Assembly: GCA_025360525.1 (NCBI GenBank)
Contig: JANYCA010000034.1
Location: 22,716-86,715, forward strand
Direction of reading: 5' to 3'
Origin: Chitinophagaceae bacterium
Lineage (GTDB): Bacteria > Bacteroidota > Bacteroidia > Chitinophagales > Chitinophagaceae
DNA length: 64,000 nucleotides
Positions 15,373 to 24,675 of this stretch are shown piece by piece (the first letter of the stretch is position 1; every line of letters starts with the position of its first letter). The position numbers were made by a program, and so were the translations under genes. The notes below the pieces were generated by a model that was not told where the DNA came from, did not search any database, and saw only the letters and a program-made list of their open reading frames with translations.

Positions 15373-18300
15373 ATGTATAATTTCAAATGGGCAACCATTT
15401 TAAAACTCCCGTTATTTATATTGCCAGCCTTGCTTTTTGCAGCAACACAGGTTAATCATCTGCCATTTACTTTTAAGAAAAAAATTTTGGAAGATACGGT
15501 TAAAAAAGATACAGTCAAGTACGAAGAGTTCAAAGGCTTACCGCTTAAAGCCACCCGTAAAATTTCCTTTAATTCCAAAGAAGGTTCCTGGATGAGCCTG
15601 GACATAAGTCCTGATGGACAGACATTGATTTTCGATTTAATGGGAGACCTTTACAGCATGCCGGTTACAGGTGGAAAAGCTACTGCCCTAACAAAAGGCC
15701 TGGCATACGATGTGCATCCTCGCTACAGTCCCGATGGTAAAAAAATTCTTTTTATTTCCGATAGGAGTGGAGCCGATAATGTATGGTATATCGATACTGA
15801 GAAGAAAGACACAGTGCAGTTAACCAACGATCAAAATCAATATTTCCCCAGTGCCTGCTGGACGCCGGATGGAGAATACATTGTGTTTGCGAAAGGCCGG
15901 AGAAATACTAAATTGTACATGGCCCATCGCAAGGGTGGAGCCGGTGTGCAACTAATTGATGCACCAGCCAGTTTAAAAACAATAGACCCTGCGGTGAGTG
16001 CAGACGGACGATACATTTATTACAGCAAACGCACCAGCGCATGGAATTACAATGCGGAATTACCTCAATACCAGGTGGGTGTTTATGATAGGGAAAATGG
16101 TAAGATAAATACCATTACTTCTCGGTATGGATCGGGATTTACGCCGGTACTTTCTAAAGATGGAAAGTGGCTGGTGTACGGCAGCAGGTTTGAGGATAAA
16201 ACAGGGTTGGTGTTGCGTAACCTGGAAACAAGCGAGGAAAAATGGTTGGCCTACCCTGTACAAAGGGACGAACAGGAATCCATTGCTCCCTTGGGCGTAT
16301 TACCTGCCATGGTATTTACCCCGGATAGCAAAGCCTTATTTGTTTCATTTGGCGGTAAAATTCACCGGGTGCCCATTGATGGTACTGCCATTACTGAAAT
16401 TCCATTTAGTGCAGATTTGAATCTTGAACTGGGACCCCGACTTGCTTTTAAATACCCGGTTAGCGATACGGCATTTCAGCATTCAACACAGATAAGAGAT
16501 GCGGTTCCATCACCAGATGGAAAACGACTGGCCTTTACAGTGTTGAATCGTTTGTATGTTATGGATTATCCCGATGGAAAGCCAAAGCGTATTACAACCA
16601 ATGAATTTACCGAAGCAGAACCTACCTGGGCGCCAGATGGTAATTCCCTCGTTTTTACCACTTGGAACATTGAGGGCGGCAACCTTTACAGGATACCACT
16701 CACCGGTAAAAATTTATCTATTCAAAAATTAACGAAAGAAGCAGGTTTATACCAAAATCCCACATTCAATATTGCAGGAGATAAGTTGGTTTTTATCCGC
16801 AGTAAACCAAGGGTATATAAGAATGCTTATGGCCCCGGATATGATAGTAATGAAGACGAGCTTTGCTGGATTGCTGCAACCGGCGGCGACATCAATCTTA
16901 TTGATAAAAATTTTGGCCGTTACAATCCACATTTTGTAAAAGGCCAGCCCGACAGGCTATATCTCACCAACGGATCGGGCGACCTTATTTCGATAAAGCT
17001 CGATGGTACAGATGAAAAGAAAATTGCCCATGTTACCGGCATCACCACTTTTGGAAGTATACCCATGAAATATGGACGACCAGACCCCGAAAAAATGAAA
17101 TGCATTGTAGGGGCCGATGATCAGAATGATAAAGAAACAGAGATGGTGTTGCCATCGGCTGCTGCATTAATAACCTTGTCGCCTTCAGGAGACCGTGCCT
17201 TAACGCAAATCAATAATGATATTTACCTGGTGACCATTCCTAAAACAGGTAAGTTGTATAATATCTCTGTTTCCAACACACCTGATGCCGAATTTCCTGC
17301 ACGAAAACTAACCGAAGTGGGCGGCGAATTTCCCTCCTGGGAAAGTAATGGGAAAACTATTCACTGGAGTTTAGGAAGTACACATTTTACCTATGATGTA
17401 GATAAAGCACAGGATTTTGATGACAGTGTAATTGCTGCCAAAAAAATACAGGACAAAAAAACTGCCGACTCCACAGCAAGGTTGAATGCGGACTCTACCC
17501 TAAAAAAAGCTGCTGATTCTTTAAAGAAATCACTCGACTCATTAAAGGCAAAAGATACTACTGCAAAAAAAGATGCAAAGAAAGAAGAACCAAAATTTAA
17601 GGCAACTGAAAATGATGTAACCGTTTTCTTTAAAAAGGATTTACCAGTTGGTACTGTGTTGATAAAAAATGCACGTATAATTACGATGAAGGGCGATGAA
17701 GTAATTGAAAACGGCGACATATTGGTTGTAAATAACCGGATTACCGCAGTTGGTAAAACTGGTTTAGTAACCGCTCCGCCAGGGGCCAAAGAAATGGACA
17801 TGAGTGGTAAAACAATTGTGCCCGGATTTATAGATCCACATGCTCATATGTGGCCCAACTGGGGCATTCATAAAAACCAGGTTTGGATTTATGCAGCAAA
17901 TCTTGCTTACGGTGTTACCACTACCAGGGATCCACAAACAGCTACAACAGACGTACTCACTTACAGCGATATGGTTGATGCCGGTAGCATGATTGGTCCA
18001 CGGGTTTATTCAACCGGGCCCGGCGTTGGTTATTGGTATTACAACGTAAAAGATTCTGCGCAGGCAGAAAATATTTTGCAGCAGTACAGTAAATACTATC
18101 ATACCAAATACATTAAAATGTATTTAACTGGTAACAGAAAGCAGCGTCAATGGATTATTACTGCAGCCCGTAACCAGCAACTGATGCCAACTACAGAAGG
18201 TGGACTCGATTTTAAGCTGAACATGACCAACCTGCTGGATGGTTATCCCGGCCACGAACATGCATTGCCTATTTTCCCATTGTACAACGATGTTTATACA

Positions 18301-18906
18301 ACCATTGCAAAAGCAAAAATGATGGTGACACCCACTTTGCTGGTTGCTTATGGCGGACCGTTTGCCGAAAATTATTTTTGGTCAACAGAGAATCCTTATC
18401 ACGACGTAAAAGTTCAAAACTTTTTTGCTTACGAAGAGCTGGCTTCAAAAACAAGAAGGGTGGGGCAGTGGACTTTGCCGGAAGAACAGGTTTTTCCTAA
18501 ACATGCAAAAAATATGAAGAGCCTGGTAGAGGCAGGAGGATTGGTAGGCGTGGGTAGTCATGGTGAATTCCAGGGACTTGGTTACCACTGGGAATTGTGG
18601 GCGCTCCAAAGTGGTGGTATGCGGCCAATTGACGCATTAAAAACTGCCACCATCTTAGGCGCCGAAGGATTAGGGCTTGATAAAGATTTAGGTAGCCTGG
18701 AAACAGGTAAGCTGGCAGATTTTATCATCCTTGATAAGAACCCTTTAGATAATATCCGTAACACTAACAGCATTAAATTTGTGATGAAAAACGGAAGGTT
18801 GTATGATGGTAATTCCTGCGATGAAGTTTATCCGCAGCAGCGCAAACTGGATAAGAGCGAGTGGAAATTTGATAAGCCAATCATGACAACCGACATTAAA
18901 GAATAG
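15373..18906 (+). CDS. Secreted TolB-like beta-propeller fused to an amidohydrolase
   Basis: 1177 residues with an N-terminal hydrophobic export segment (about 8-24). Residues about 60-680 contain repeated PD40/TolB-type blades such as SPDGKKILFISDRSG, TPDGEYIVFAKG, APDGNSLVFTTW. A Lys/Asp/Ser-rich helical linker follows (about 680-745). Residues about 755-1160 form a metal-dependent amidohydrolase: GKTIVPGFIDPHAHMW (HxH near 822), VGSHGEFQGLG where many relatives have Asp, and the end signature GSLETGKLADFIILDKNP. This fusion recurs in Bacteroidota and Proteobacteria; the substrate is probably a peptide or cyclic amide. A strong hairpin terminator ends it, so it is monocistronic. Confidence 0.9.
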   Translation: MYNFKWATILKLPLFILPALLFAATQVNHLPFTFKKKILEDTVKKDTVKYEEFKGLPLKATRKISFNSKEGSWMSLDISPDGQTLIFDLMGDLYSMPVTGGKATALTKGLAYDVHPRYSPDGKKILFISDRSGADNVWYIDTEKKDTVQLTNDQNQYFPSACWTPDGEYIVFAKGRRNTKLYMAHRKGGAGVQLIDAPASLKTIDPAVSADGRYIYYSKRTSAWNYNAELPQYQVGVYDRENGKINTITSRYGSGFTPVLSKDGKWLVYGSRFEDKTGLVLRNLETSEEKWLAYPVQRDEQESIAPLGVLPAMVFTPDSKALFVSFGGKIHRVPIDGTAITEIPFSADLNLELGPRLAFKYPVSDTAFQHSTQIRDAVPSPDGKRLAFTVLNRLYVMDYPDGKPKRITTNEFTEAEPTWAPDGNSLVFTTWNIEGGNLYRIPLTGKNLSIQKLTKEAGLYQNPTFNIAGDKLVFIRSKPRVYKNAYGPGYDSNEDELCWIAATGGDINLIDKNFGRYNPHFVKGQPDRLYLTNGSGDLISIKLDGTDEKKIAHVTGITTFGSIPMKYGRPDPEKMKCIVGADDQNDKETEMVLPSAAALITLSPSGDRALTQINNDIYLVTIPKTGKLYNISVSNTPDAEFPARKLTEVGGEFPSWESNGKTIHWSLGSTHFTYDVDKAQDFDDSVIAAKKIQDKKTADSTARLNADSTLKKAADSLKKSLDSLKAKDTTAKKDAKKEEPKFKATENDVTVFFKKDLPVGTVLIKNARIITMKGDEVIENGDILVVNNRITAVGKTGLVTAPPGAKEMDMSGKTIVPGFIDPHAHMWPNWGIHKNQVWIYAANLAYGVTTTRDPQTATTDVLTYSDMVDAGSMIGPRVYSTGPGVGYWYYNVKDSAQAENILQQYSKYYHTKYIKMYLTGNRKQRQWIITAARNQQLMPTTEGGLDFKLNMTNLLDGYPGHEHALPIFPLYNDVYTTIAKAKMMVTPTLLVAYGGPFAENYFWSTENPYHDVKVQNFFAYEELASKTRRVGQWTLPEEQVFPKHAKNMKSLVEAGGLVGVGSHGEFQGLGYHWELWALQSGGMRPIDALKTATILGAEGLGLDKDLGSLETGKLADFIILDKNPLDNIRNTNSIKFVMKNGRLYDGNSCDEVYPQQRKLDKSEWKFDKPIMTTDIKE

Positions 18907-18973
18907 ACAATCGTTGAGCTTTTTAAATTGCTGTCACTTAACCAACAGCATAATTTTTTTCAATATTTTATCC

Positions 18974-19018
18974 ATCCATTCATGCTGCAACTTTGCAGTG
19001 TGAATGGATTATTTTTTA
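18974..19018 (+). terminator. Long terminator hairpin after the amidohydrolase gene
   Basis: ATCCATTCA pairs with TGAATGGAT, then a 2-nt internal loop, then CTGCAA pairs with TTGCAG around CT. A T-rich run (TATTTTTTAG) follows. Confidence 0.85.
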
Positions 19019-19056
19019 GTAAATTAAACTCAATAGACAAAGCCTAGTTCAACAGG

Positions 19057-19503
19057 ATGCTTAAGCAAAAAATATACAATCACTACCTGCAGGTAATAAA
19101 TGATAAAGTAAAATCATTGCAAAATATATTGGCTGATTTAAAGGAAAGCGGCACAAATGAAACAAAAAGCACTGCCGGGGACAAACATGAAACAGCGTTG
19201 GCGATGTTGCAAATAGAGCAAGCCAATATACGTGCCCAACTAAAAGAAGTGCTTGAACAAAGAGTGGCTCTTGAAAAAATAAATCCTGCTTTATCACCTG
19301 TTAGTATCGTGAATGGTAGCCTGGTTAAAACAAACCTTGGCTATTTTTTTATAAGTGTTGCATTAGGCAAAGCTGTTGTAGATGGAACAACAGTAATTGC
19401 CCTCTCTCAACAATCGCCATTGGGTAAATCATTAAGAGGATTAAAAGTAGGTGGATCAGCCGATATAAATAGCAAAAGATACGTTATTGAAAATATTGAA
19501 TAG
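19057..19503 (+). CDS. GreA/GreB-like C-terminal-domain protein
   Basis: 148 residues, cytosolic. The N-terminal half is a charged helical region with the family-typical SxAGDKHETALAMLQIE segment. The C-terminal half (about 85-148) resembles the FKBP-like domain of transcript-cleavage factors GreA/GreB (GSLVKTNLGYFFISVALGK, ALSQQSPLGKSLRGLKVGG). The GreA coiled-coil tip acidic residues are not evident, so RNA-polymerase secondary-channel activity is unproven. Databases often mislabel this Bacteroidota family as 3-oxoacyl-ACP synthase, which nothing in the sequence supports. It converges on the START-domain gene across 20 bp. Confidence 0.7.
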   Translation: MLKQKIYNHYLQVINDKVKSLQNILADLKESGTNETKSTAGDKHETALAMLQIEQANIRAQLKEVLEQRVALEKINPALSPVSIVNGSLVKTNLGYFFISVALGKAVVDGTTVIALSQQSPLGKSLRGLKVGGSADINSKRYVIENIE

Positions 19504-19523
19504 CCTAATGGCTTTATTAGTTT

Positions 19524-20174
19524 TTAATTCTTGATAGATGGAACTACCATCTTATCATAAATATCTTTTTTTACCTGCAGGCGAAGGTTTTTAAAAGTTT
19601 CAAAAGGCCCTTTGGTAGAAAACATATTAATAAGCCAGGCGGGTACAATTCCTCCCGGGTCTACCTGTAAATAATATTCAATTTGTACCTGTCCGTTTTG
19701 GAGTGGTGTCATCGACCATTTCGTGTACGATTGTTGAATCCGTACAATATTTTTTACAACTGGTAAATAGGTTGGCTTGTTTTCCCCCACTACAGAAACT
19801 GATTTCGTCTTTTCATCTTGTGATACTTTCATATGAACCACATAGTCCCTGTTGCTGGCAGGCCATGGCACTGACACTTCCGAATAATAATATAATTCTA
19901 ATGGGTTCAGTTGTTTTAACAAAGTAGCTTTTTTAGTAGAATACACCCAGTCGGCTGAAGAGTTTATATCTAATAGCACTGCTGTTATTCTGCTTAGCGA
20001 CGCGTTAATTACACAAACTGTCTTGCTTACTTTTAAAGAAGAATTTTCGATGTTTTTTGTGAACACTTTAATGCCTTCTTTATCTGTTTTTAAAATCCAG
20101 TCGTTCTGCGAAAAAGTATTGTCTGTTACAAAAGTTATTAAGCAGAGTGTTACAAAAATGTATTTCCAATTCAT
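19524..20174 (-). CDS. Secreted START-domain lipid-binding protein
   Basis: 216 residues with a signal peptide (WKYIFVTLCLITFVTDNTFS). The mature part is a single START/SRPBCC-type domain: DWILKTDKEGIKVFTKN, the VWxxD-like SADWVYSTKKATLLKQL, the helix-grip strand ELYYYSEVSVPWPASNRDYVV, and the C-terminal helix GPFETFKNLRLQVKKDI. START domains hold a hydrophobic ligand in a deep cavity; bacterial exported versions are uncharacterised. A short AGCC-TAAT-GGCT hairpin with T-rich flanks lies between it and the converging gene. Confidence 0.85.
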   Translation of the reverse strand: MNWKYIFVTLCLITFVTDNTFSQNDWILKTDKEGIKVFTKNIENSSLKVSKTVCVINASLSRITAVLLDINSSADWVYSTKKATLLKQLNPLELYYYSEVSVPWPASNRDYVVHMKVSQDEKTKSVSVVGENKPTYLPVVKNIVRIQQSYTKWSMTPLQNGQVQIEYYLQVDPGGIVPAWLINMFSTKGPFETFKNLRLQVKKDIYDKMVVPSIKN

Positions 20175-20351
20175 TTTATAAAGTTAATGCTTGGGCAATC
20201 AACCGTTATTACGTTATGAATAAAATAACGTTTATATCGGTGAATACCGAAGTATGGAAAATTCAGCATTGTCAGGAATTAGAGCAGGTAAGTGGTGTCA
20301 TTATCTAATGTCCAACATTCGTTGCTAATGCTAATAAAACCATCATAAACC

Positions 20352-20564
20352 TCAGGCTTTTTTATTAGCTGCTACCAAAACAACAACGCCTGCACCCAAT
20401 GTAATAATACCTGCATACAGCGGCCAGTCTACAGATTTTTTTTGCTTTTGATTAATTTCAAGCGGGCCAATATCAACGATTTTCTTCTCCTGCGTAAAGC
20501 TGAATCCTCTGAATACTAACATTAAAATACCTACGGCGACTAAAGCAATTCCAAGAACTTTCAT
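20352..20564 (-). CDS. Small two-helix membrane protein (DUF3185-like)
   Basis: 70 residues with membrane helices at about 3-20 (VLGIALVAVGILMLVF) and 48-66 (PLYAGIITLGAGVVVLVAA), joined by a charged loop. The layout resembles DUF3185 and similar small inner-membrane proteins, often stress-induced. Function unknown. It lies in a gap of envelope-related small genes. Confidence 0.7.
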   Translation of the reverse strand: MKVLGIALVAVGILMLVFRGFSFTQEKKIVDIGPLEINQKQKKSVDWPLYAGIITLGAGVVVLVAANKKA

Positions 20565-20925
20565 ATTTATTTTTTTAAGGGTTAATACTGATGTTTAAAT
20601 GTTTTGTGTGATTACTAATAGTCATTCTTTTCGTTAAACGTGTTTTAAAAGCTTCAGCCTTGTTTTCATTATGTATGCCAATTTTTCCATGCAGTTATTT
20701 CGATAAAATTGCCATAAAAAAAACTGTCACTAGTTTAACTATTTGGGTATATATTTCCCCAGATATAATTGGCCGTATGGAAAATATAGTTTATTTTCTT
20801 CCTGTTAATGAAGGGGGATACGGCTATAAGTTTTAATGGGGTATGGTATTTGAAATGTATCATTGCTGCCCGGAGCTTGCAATCGTCTCCACTACCAAAG
20901 TAGTATTATTAACTAAAACATTTTT
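20565..20925. other. Divergent intergenic region, about 360 bp
   Basis: Separates the small membrane protein gene and the small lipoprotein gene. Nothing but AT-rich promoter-type DNA is seen. A weak sigma-54-like string (CTGCCCG-N4-TTGCA, 20866-20881) matches the -12 half well but not the -24 half. Confidence 0.4.
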
Positions 20926-21141
20926 ATGAAAAAAATTATCGGTTTTCTATTAATGGCAACTGTATTCTTTGCAATGTCTTGCACAGATCCAAAAACAGAA
21001 ACTAAGAAAGAAGTGATTGTTGTTCCTGCTACGCCAACTATTATTGTAAAAGATCCTCCTGCAAAGGCTACCACCATTACGTTGGATAAAAACGGTGTTA
21101 AGGTTGAAACAAAAAAAGTAAAAGTGAAAATCGATAATTAA
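20926..21141 (+). CDS. Small lipoprotein, unknown function
   Basis: 71 residues. A clear lipoprotein signal (MKKIIGFLLMATVFFAMSC) places the lipidated Cys at 19. The mature part is Lys/Thr/Val-rich with proline-rich stretches and no domain (VVVPATP-like, KDPPAKATTITLDKNGVKV). It probably sits on the outer membrane as a short extended peptide. Divergent from the small two-helix gene, single-gene unit. Confidence 0.7.
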   Translation: MKKIIGFLLMATVFFAMSCTDPKTETKKEVIVVPATPTIIVKDPPAKATTITLDKNGVKVETKKVKVKIDN

Positions 21142-21332
21142 TAATCAACTTAGGCCTTGTAAAATGTGTTTTTAAAAGATACCCTCGTACTCAAGAAAAT
21201 TACTGCTCCGATATTTATCGTATCAATTTAGGTTATTTGCTTTTTAAAGGCAGGCATTAAATTGCCGTACAAACATCTTAGTAAATTTTATTTCGAAATA
21301 AGATTTATATTTCCGGTCTAATTCAATTTTCA

Positions 21333-24300
21333 ATGACCAGACAATCAATGCTTTTTATTACGTTTATTTCGTTTTATTGCTTTGCCAATGCACAATCAAA
21401 AAATGATTCTGTTTTAAACGAATTCAACAACTTTTTTAAACCTGCAAAATGGAGATGCATCGGCCCCTTCAGAGGCGGGCGTTCCGTAACTGCAACCGGT
21501 GTTGTCGGCAATTCCAGTACCTATTATATGGGCACGACCGGTGGCGGCCTGTGGAAAACAGACGACATGGGCATTACCTGGGGTAATATCTCGGATGGTT
21601 TTTTTAAAATGGGTTCTGTTGGCGCAGTAAGCGTTGCGGAAAGCGATCCCAATATTGTCTATGTTGGCATGGGGGAACATGCTGTAAGAAACGTAATGAC
21701 CAGCTATGGCGATGGCGTTTACAAGTCGACAGATGCAGGAAAGACATGGAAAAAAATGGGACTAGATCTTACCCAGCAAATTGCCCGGATTGTGATAAAC
21801 CCAAAAGACCCCAATATTGTTTTAGTGGCGGCGCAAGGTGCCTTGTATGGTCCATCACAGGAACGTGGAATTTATAAATCAACCGATGGCGGTTCAACTT
21901 GGAAAAATGTATTATTTGTAAACAATAAAACCGGGTGCACCGATCTTTCAATGGACATGAATAATCCTTCAATACTTTATTCGTCTATGTGGGATCATGG
22001 CCGTTTGCCGTGGCAGGTAATTAGCGGCGGACCGGGCAGCGGATTGTACAAATCGACAGATGGAGGCGATCATTGGGAAAAAATGCAAACAGGATTGCCG
22101 AAAGAAATGGGTAAAATGTCTATCGCAGTATGCCGGTCAAATTCAGAAAAAGTGTATGCACTTATAGAAAGCGATTTCACCAATGAAGTGCAGGGTCTCT
22201 ATGTTTCTGACAATGCAGGTAAAAGCTGGGCACAGGTTTCCAACGATCATAGGCTTACACAACGGGCATGGTATTACATTAAAATATTTCCAGATCCTTT
22301 AAATGAAAATACGCTGTATGTAATGAGCGCACAGTCCTTGCGATCTACCGATGGTGGAAAAACATGGGAGGATATTTCCGCAACACATGGCGATTACCAT
22401 AATCTTTGGATAAACCCATCTAACAGCAACAATATGATTATTGCGGATGATGGTGGAGCTGCCATTACATTTAATAAAGGTAAATCGTGGAGCAGCCAGG
22501 ATAATCAACCGACTGCACAGATGTACCGAATTAACGTTGATAATAATTTCCCTTATAATATTTATGGTGGACAGCAAGACAATAGTTCCGTAAAAATTTC
22601 CAGCAGGGCATTGGGTAGTGCCGGTATTAGCACTAAAAACTGGACTTCGTCCGCAGGAGGCGAAAGTGCATTTTTGGCTTTTAATCCCGATGATCCACAA
22701 TATGTAATGGGGGGAAGTTATGCAGGTACTATTGATGTGCTGGATAGCAAGGCAAATGCCTCAACGAATATTATGCAAGCACCCGTTCAATACCAGGCTC
22801 GAGATGCAAAAGATATGAAATATCGCTTTACCTGGAACGCTCCAATCATTTGCAGTAAATATGATCCCACTGTTTTTTATCATGGTGCACAGTATTTGCT
22901 AAAGACATCTGATATGGGGAAGACATGGTCAGAGATTTCTCCTGATCTTACAAAAAATGAAAAAGAAAAACAAGGTAAGGCCGGCGTCCCTTTTACAAAC
23001 GAAGGAGTTGGGGGAGAAAATTATGGTACGCTCACTTATATACTGGAATCGCCGCTGGAAAAAGGTGTAATCTATACAGGTAGTGATGATGGATATGTTT
23101 ATATTACCAAAGATGCAGGTGCTCACTGGCAAAATATAACACCTGCCGGTTTGCAGGAATGTTTAATCAACGCCATTGAAATTTCTCCGTTTGATAAAGC
23201 AACAGCCTACATCGCAACAACGAGATATAAGTTTAATGACCATACGCCTGGTTTGTATAAAACGACCAACTATGGTAAAACATGGACCAACATTTCTAAT
23301 GGCATTCCGGCTGGTGCATTTACAAGAGTGGTAAGAGAAGATGATACCAGAAAAGATTTGTTATTTGCAGGAACCGAAACAGGGTTATATATATCCTGGA
23401 ATGGGGGAAAAAACTGGTCGCCGTTTCAATTGAATTTACCGGTTGCGCCTATAACGGATTTGCGGATTCATAAGGGTAATTTAATTGCTGCTACTTCCGG
23501 AAGATCGTATTGGATACTGGATGATTTAAGTCTGCTGCGTCAGTATGACAAAGATGCAACGGCATTTTCAGTATTTAAGCCATCTCCTGCATACCTTGTT
23601 AATGGCTTAAGCGAATTGGATGAGACCAAGGAAGAATTTAACGGGCTCGATAAATTCCGTGGCGTAAATCCATCTACCGGCGTGGTAATTTATTATCATT
23701 TGCCGCCGATAAAAGATTCAACAGTAACGATTACGATGGATGTAAAAGATGCCGATGGAAATCTTGTTCGTACATATAGTTCAAAGCGGGACAGTACCTT
23801 TAAAAAATATGTAGGAGGACCGGCGGAAGAGCCCGTGCTTTTCAGGGAAAAAGGACTTAACCGAATTGTATGGAACACACGGTACGCTACCATACCCGGT
23901 GTGCCGGAAATAGATATTGAATCCAGTTTCAAAGGTCATAAAGCTTCGCCGGGCAAATACACTATCACCTTAAAGATGGGTGAAAAAAGTATTAGTACCG
24001 ATGCTGAAATTTTACCGAACCCCTTGTATAGCACGACTGCTGCTGAATACAGGGAATATAACACGGTGATGTACAGCATGGAAACAGCCGTAACAAAAAT
24101 GCACCAGATGGTAAACAGCATGAATGCAAAAAGAGAACAATTGGCATTGCTGAATGCATCGTTGCCGGGAGATAGTAAATACAATAGCCTGAGAACAGCA
24201 GGACTGGAAATGGTGAAAAAAATGAAAGCCTGGGACGATGATATGGTTCAACGCAAATCAAAGGCATATGACGATGCAGAAAATTTTCCGAATAAGTTTA

Positions 24301-24500
24301 CAAGCAACTATATGTTCCTAATGAATCAAACAGAAAGTGAAATTCCGAAAGTGAACCAATCGTCAATGGATTTATTGAAAGAATTAAATGCACAATGGTT
24401 GTTATTGAAAAACAGGGGAGATGAAATATTAGATAAAGATGTTAGTGGTTTCAATAAATTATTATGGGATGCAGGTGTAGGAGCTATCTGGACCAAATAA
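21333..24500 (+). CDS. Secreted BNR/Asp-box repeat (sortilin/VPS10-like) protein
   Basis: 1055 residues with a signal peptide ([14 protein letters not shown]). At least nine Asp-box motifs of the S-x-D-x-G-x-T-W type occur across residues about 65-700, for example [60 protein letters not shown]. These form one or two large beta-propellers like those of sortilin, Ycf48 and BNR glycosidases. The last 350 residues hold a beta-sandwich-like segment and a C-terminal helical bundle. Annotators often call it glycosyl hydrolase, but no catalytic residues can be assigned. Secreted or surface protein, monocistronic, followed by a terminator. Confidence 0.85.
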   Translation: MTRQSMLFITFISFYCFANAQSKNDSVLNEFNNFFKPAKWRCIGPFRGGRSVTATGVVGNSSTYYMGTTGGGLWKTDDMGITWGNISDGFFKMGSVGAVSVAESDPNIVYVGMGEHAVRNVMTSYGDGVYKSTDAGKTWKKMGLDLTQQIARIVINPKDPNIVLVAAQGALYGPSQERGIYKSTDGGSTWKNVLFVNNKTGCTDLSMDMNNPSILYSSMWDHGRLPWQVISGGPGSGLYKSTDGGDHWEKMQTGLPKEMGKMSIAVCRSNSEKVYALIESDFTNEVQGLYVSDNAGKSWAQVSNDHRLTQRAWYYIKIFPDPLNENTLYVMSAQSLRSTDGGKTWEDISATHGDYHNLWINPSNSNNMIIADDGGAAITFNKGKSWSSQDNQPTAQMYRINVDNNFPYNIYGGQQDNSSVKISSRALGSAGISTKNWTSSAGGESAFLAFNPDDPQYVMGGSYAGTIDVLDSKANASTNIMQAPVQYQARDAKDMKYRFTWNAPIICSKYDPTVFYHGAQYLLKTSDMGKTWSEISPDLTKNEKEKQGKAGVPFTNEGVGGENYGTLTYILESPLEKGVIYTGSDDGYVYITKDAGAHWQNITPAGLQECLINAIEISPFDKATAYIATTRYKFNDHTPGLYKTTNYGKTWTNISNGIPAGAFTRVVREDDTRKDLLFAGTETGLYISWNGGKNWSPFQLNLPVAPITDLRIHKGNLIAATSGRSYWILDDLSLLRQYDKDATAFSVFKPSPAYLVNGLSELDETKEEFNGLDKFRGVNPSTGVVIYYHLPPIKDSTVTITMDVKDADGNLVRTYSSKRDSTFKKYVGGPAEEPVLFREKGLNRIVWNTRYATIPGVPEIDIESSFKGHKASPGKYTITLKMGEKSISTDAEILPNPLYSTTAAEYREYNTVMYSMETAVTKMHQMVNSMNAKREQLALLNASLPGDSKYNSLRTAGLEMVKKMKAWDDDMVQRKSKAYDDAENFPNKFTSNYMFLMNQTESEIPKVNQSSMDLLKELNAQWLLLKNRGDEILDKDVSGFNKLLWDAGVGAIWTK

Positions 24501-24532
24501 GCAATAGTAAGTAATTACATAAGTTTTATTAA

Positions 24533-24574
24533 AGTACAGGCACTGTTCGTAAGATAGGTGCCTGTGCTTTTTTA
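24533..24574 (+). terminator. Terminator after the BNR-repeat gene
   Basis: ACAGGCAC and GTGCCTGT form a perfect 8-bp stem with a 14-nt loop, followed by GCTTTTTT. Confidence 0.8.
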
Positions 24575-24675
24575 ACTGCAAATAACATCCAACCAACTTT
24601 TAGTTATTTCCCACCATTACTCATAATTACTATTATTTTTTTAACAACAATACTTACCTTGCAAATCTTTATTAA

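Noticed and set aside
20866..20881. Second sigma-54-like site before the small lipoprotein gene
   Set aside because: The -12 half fits, but the -24 half matches at only four of seven positions and lacks GG.
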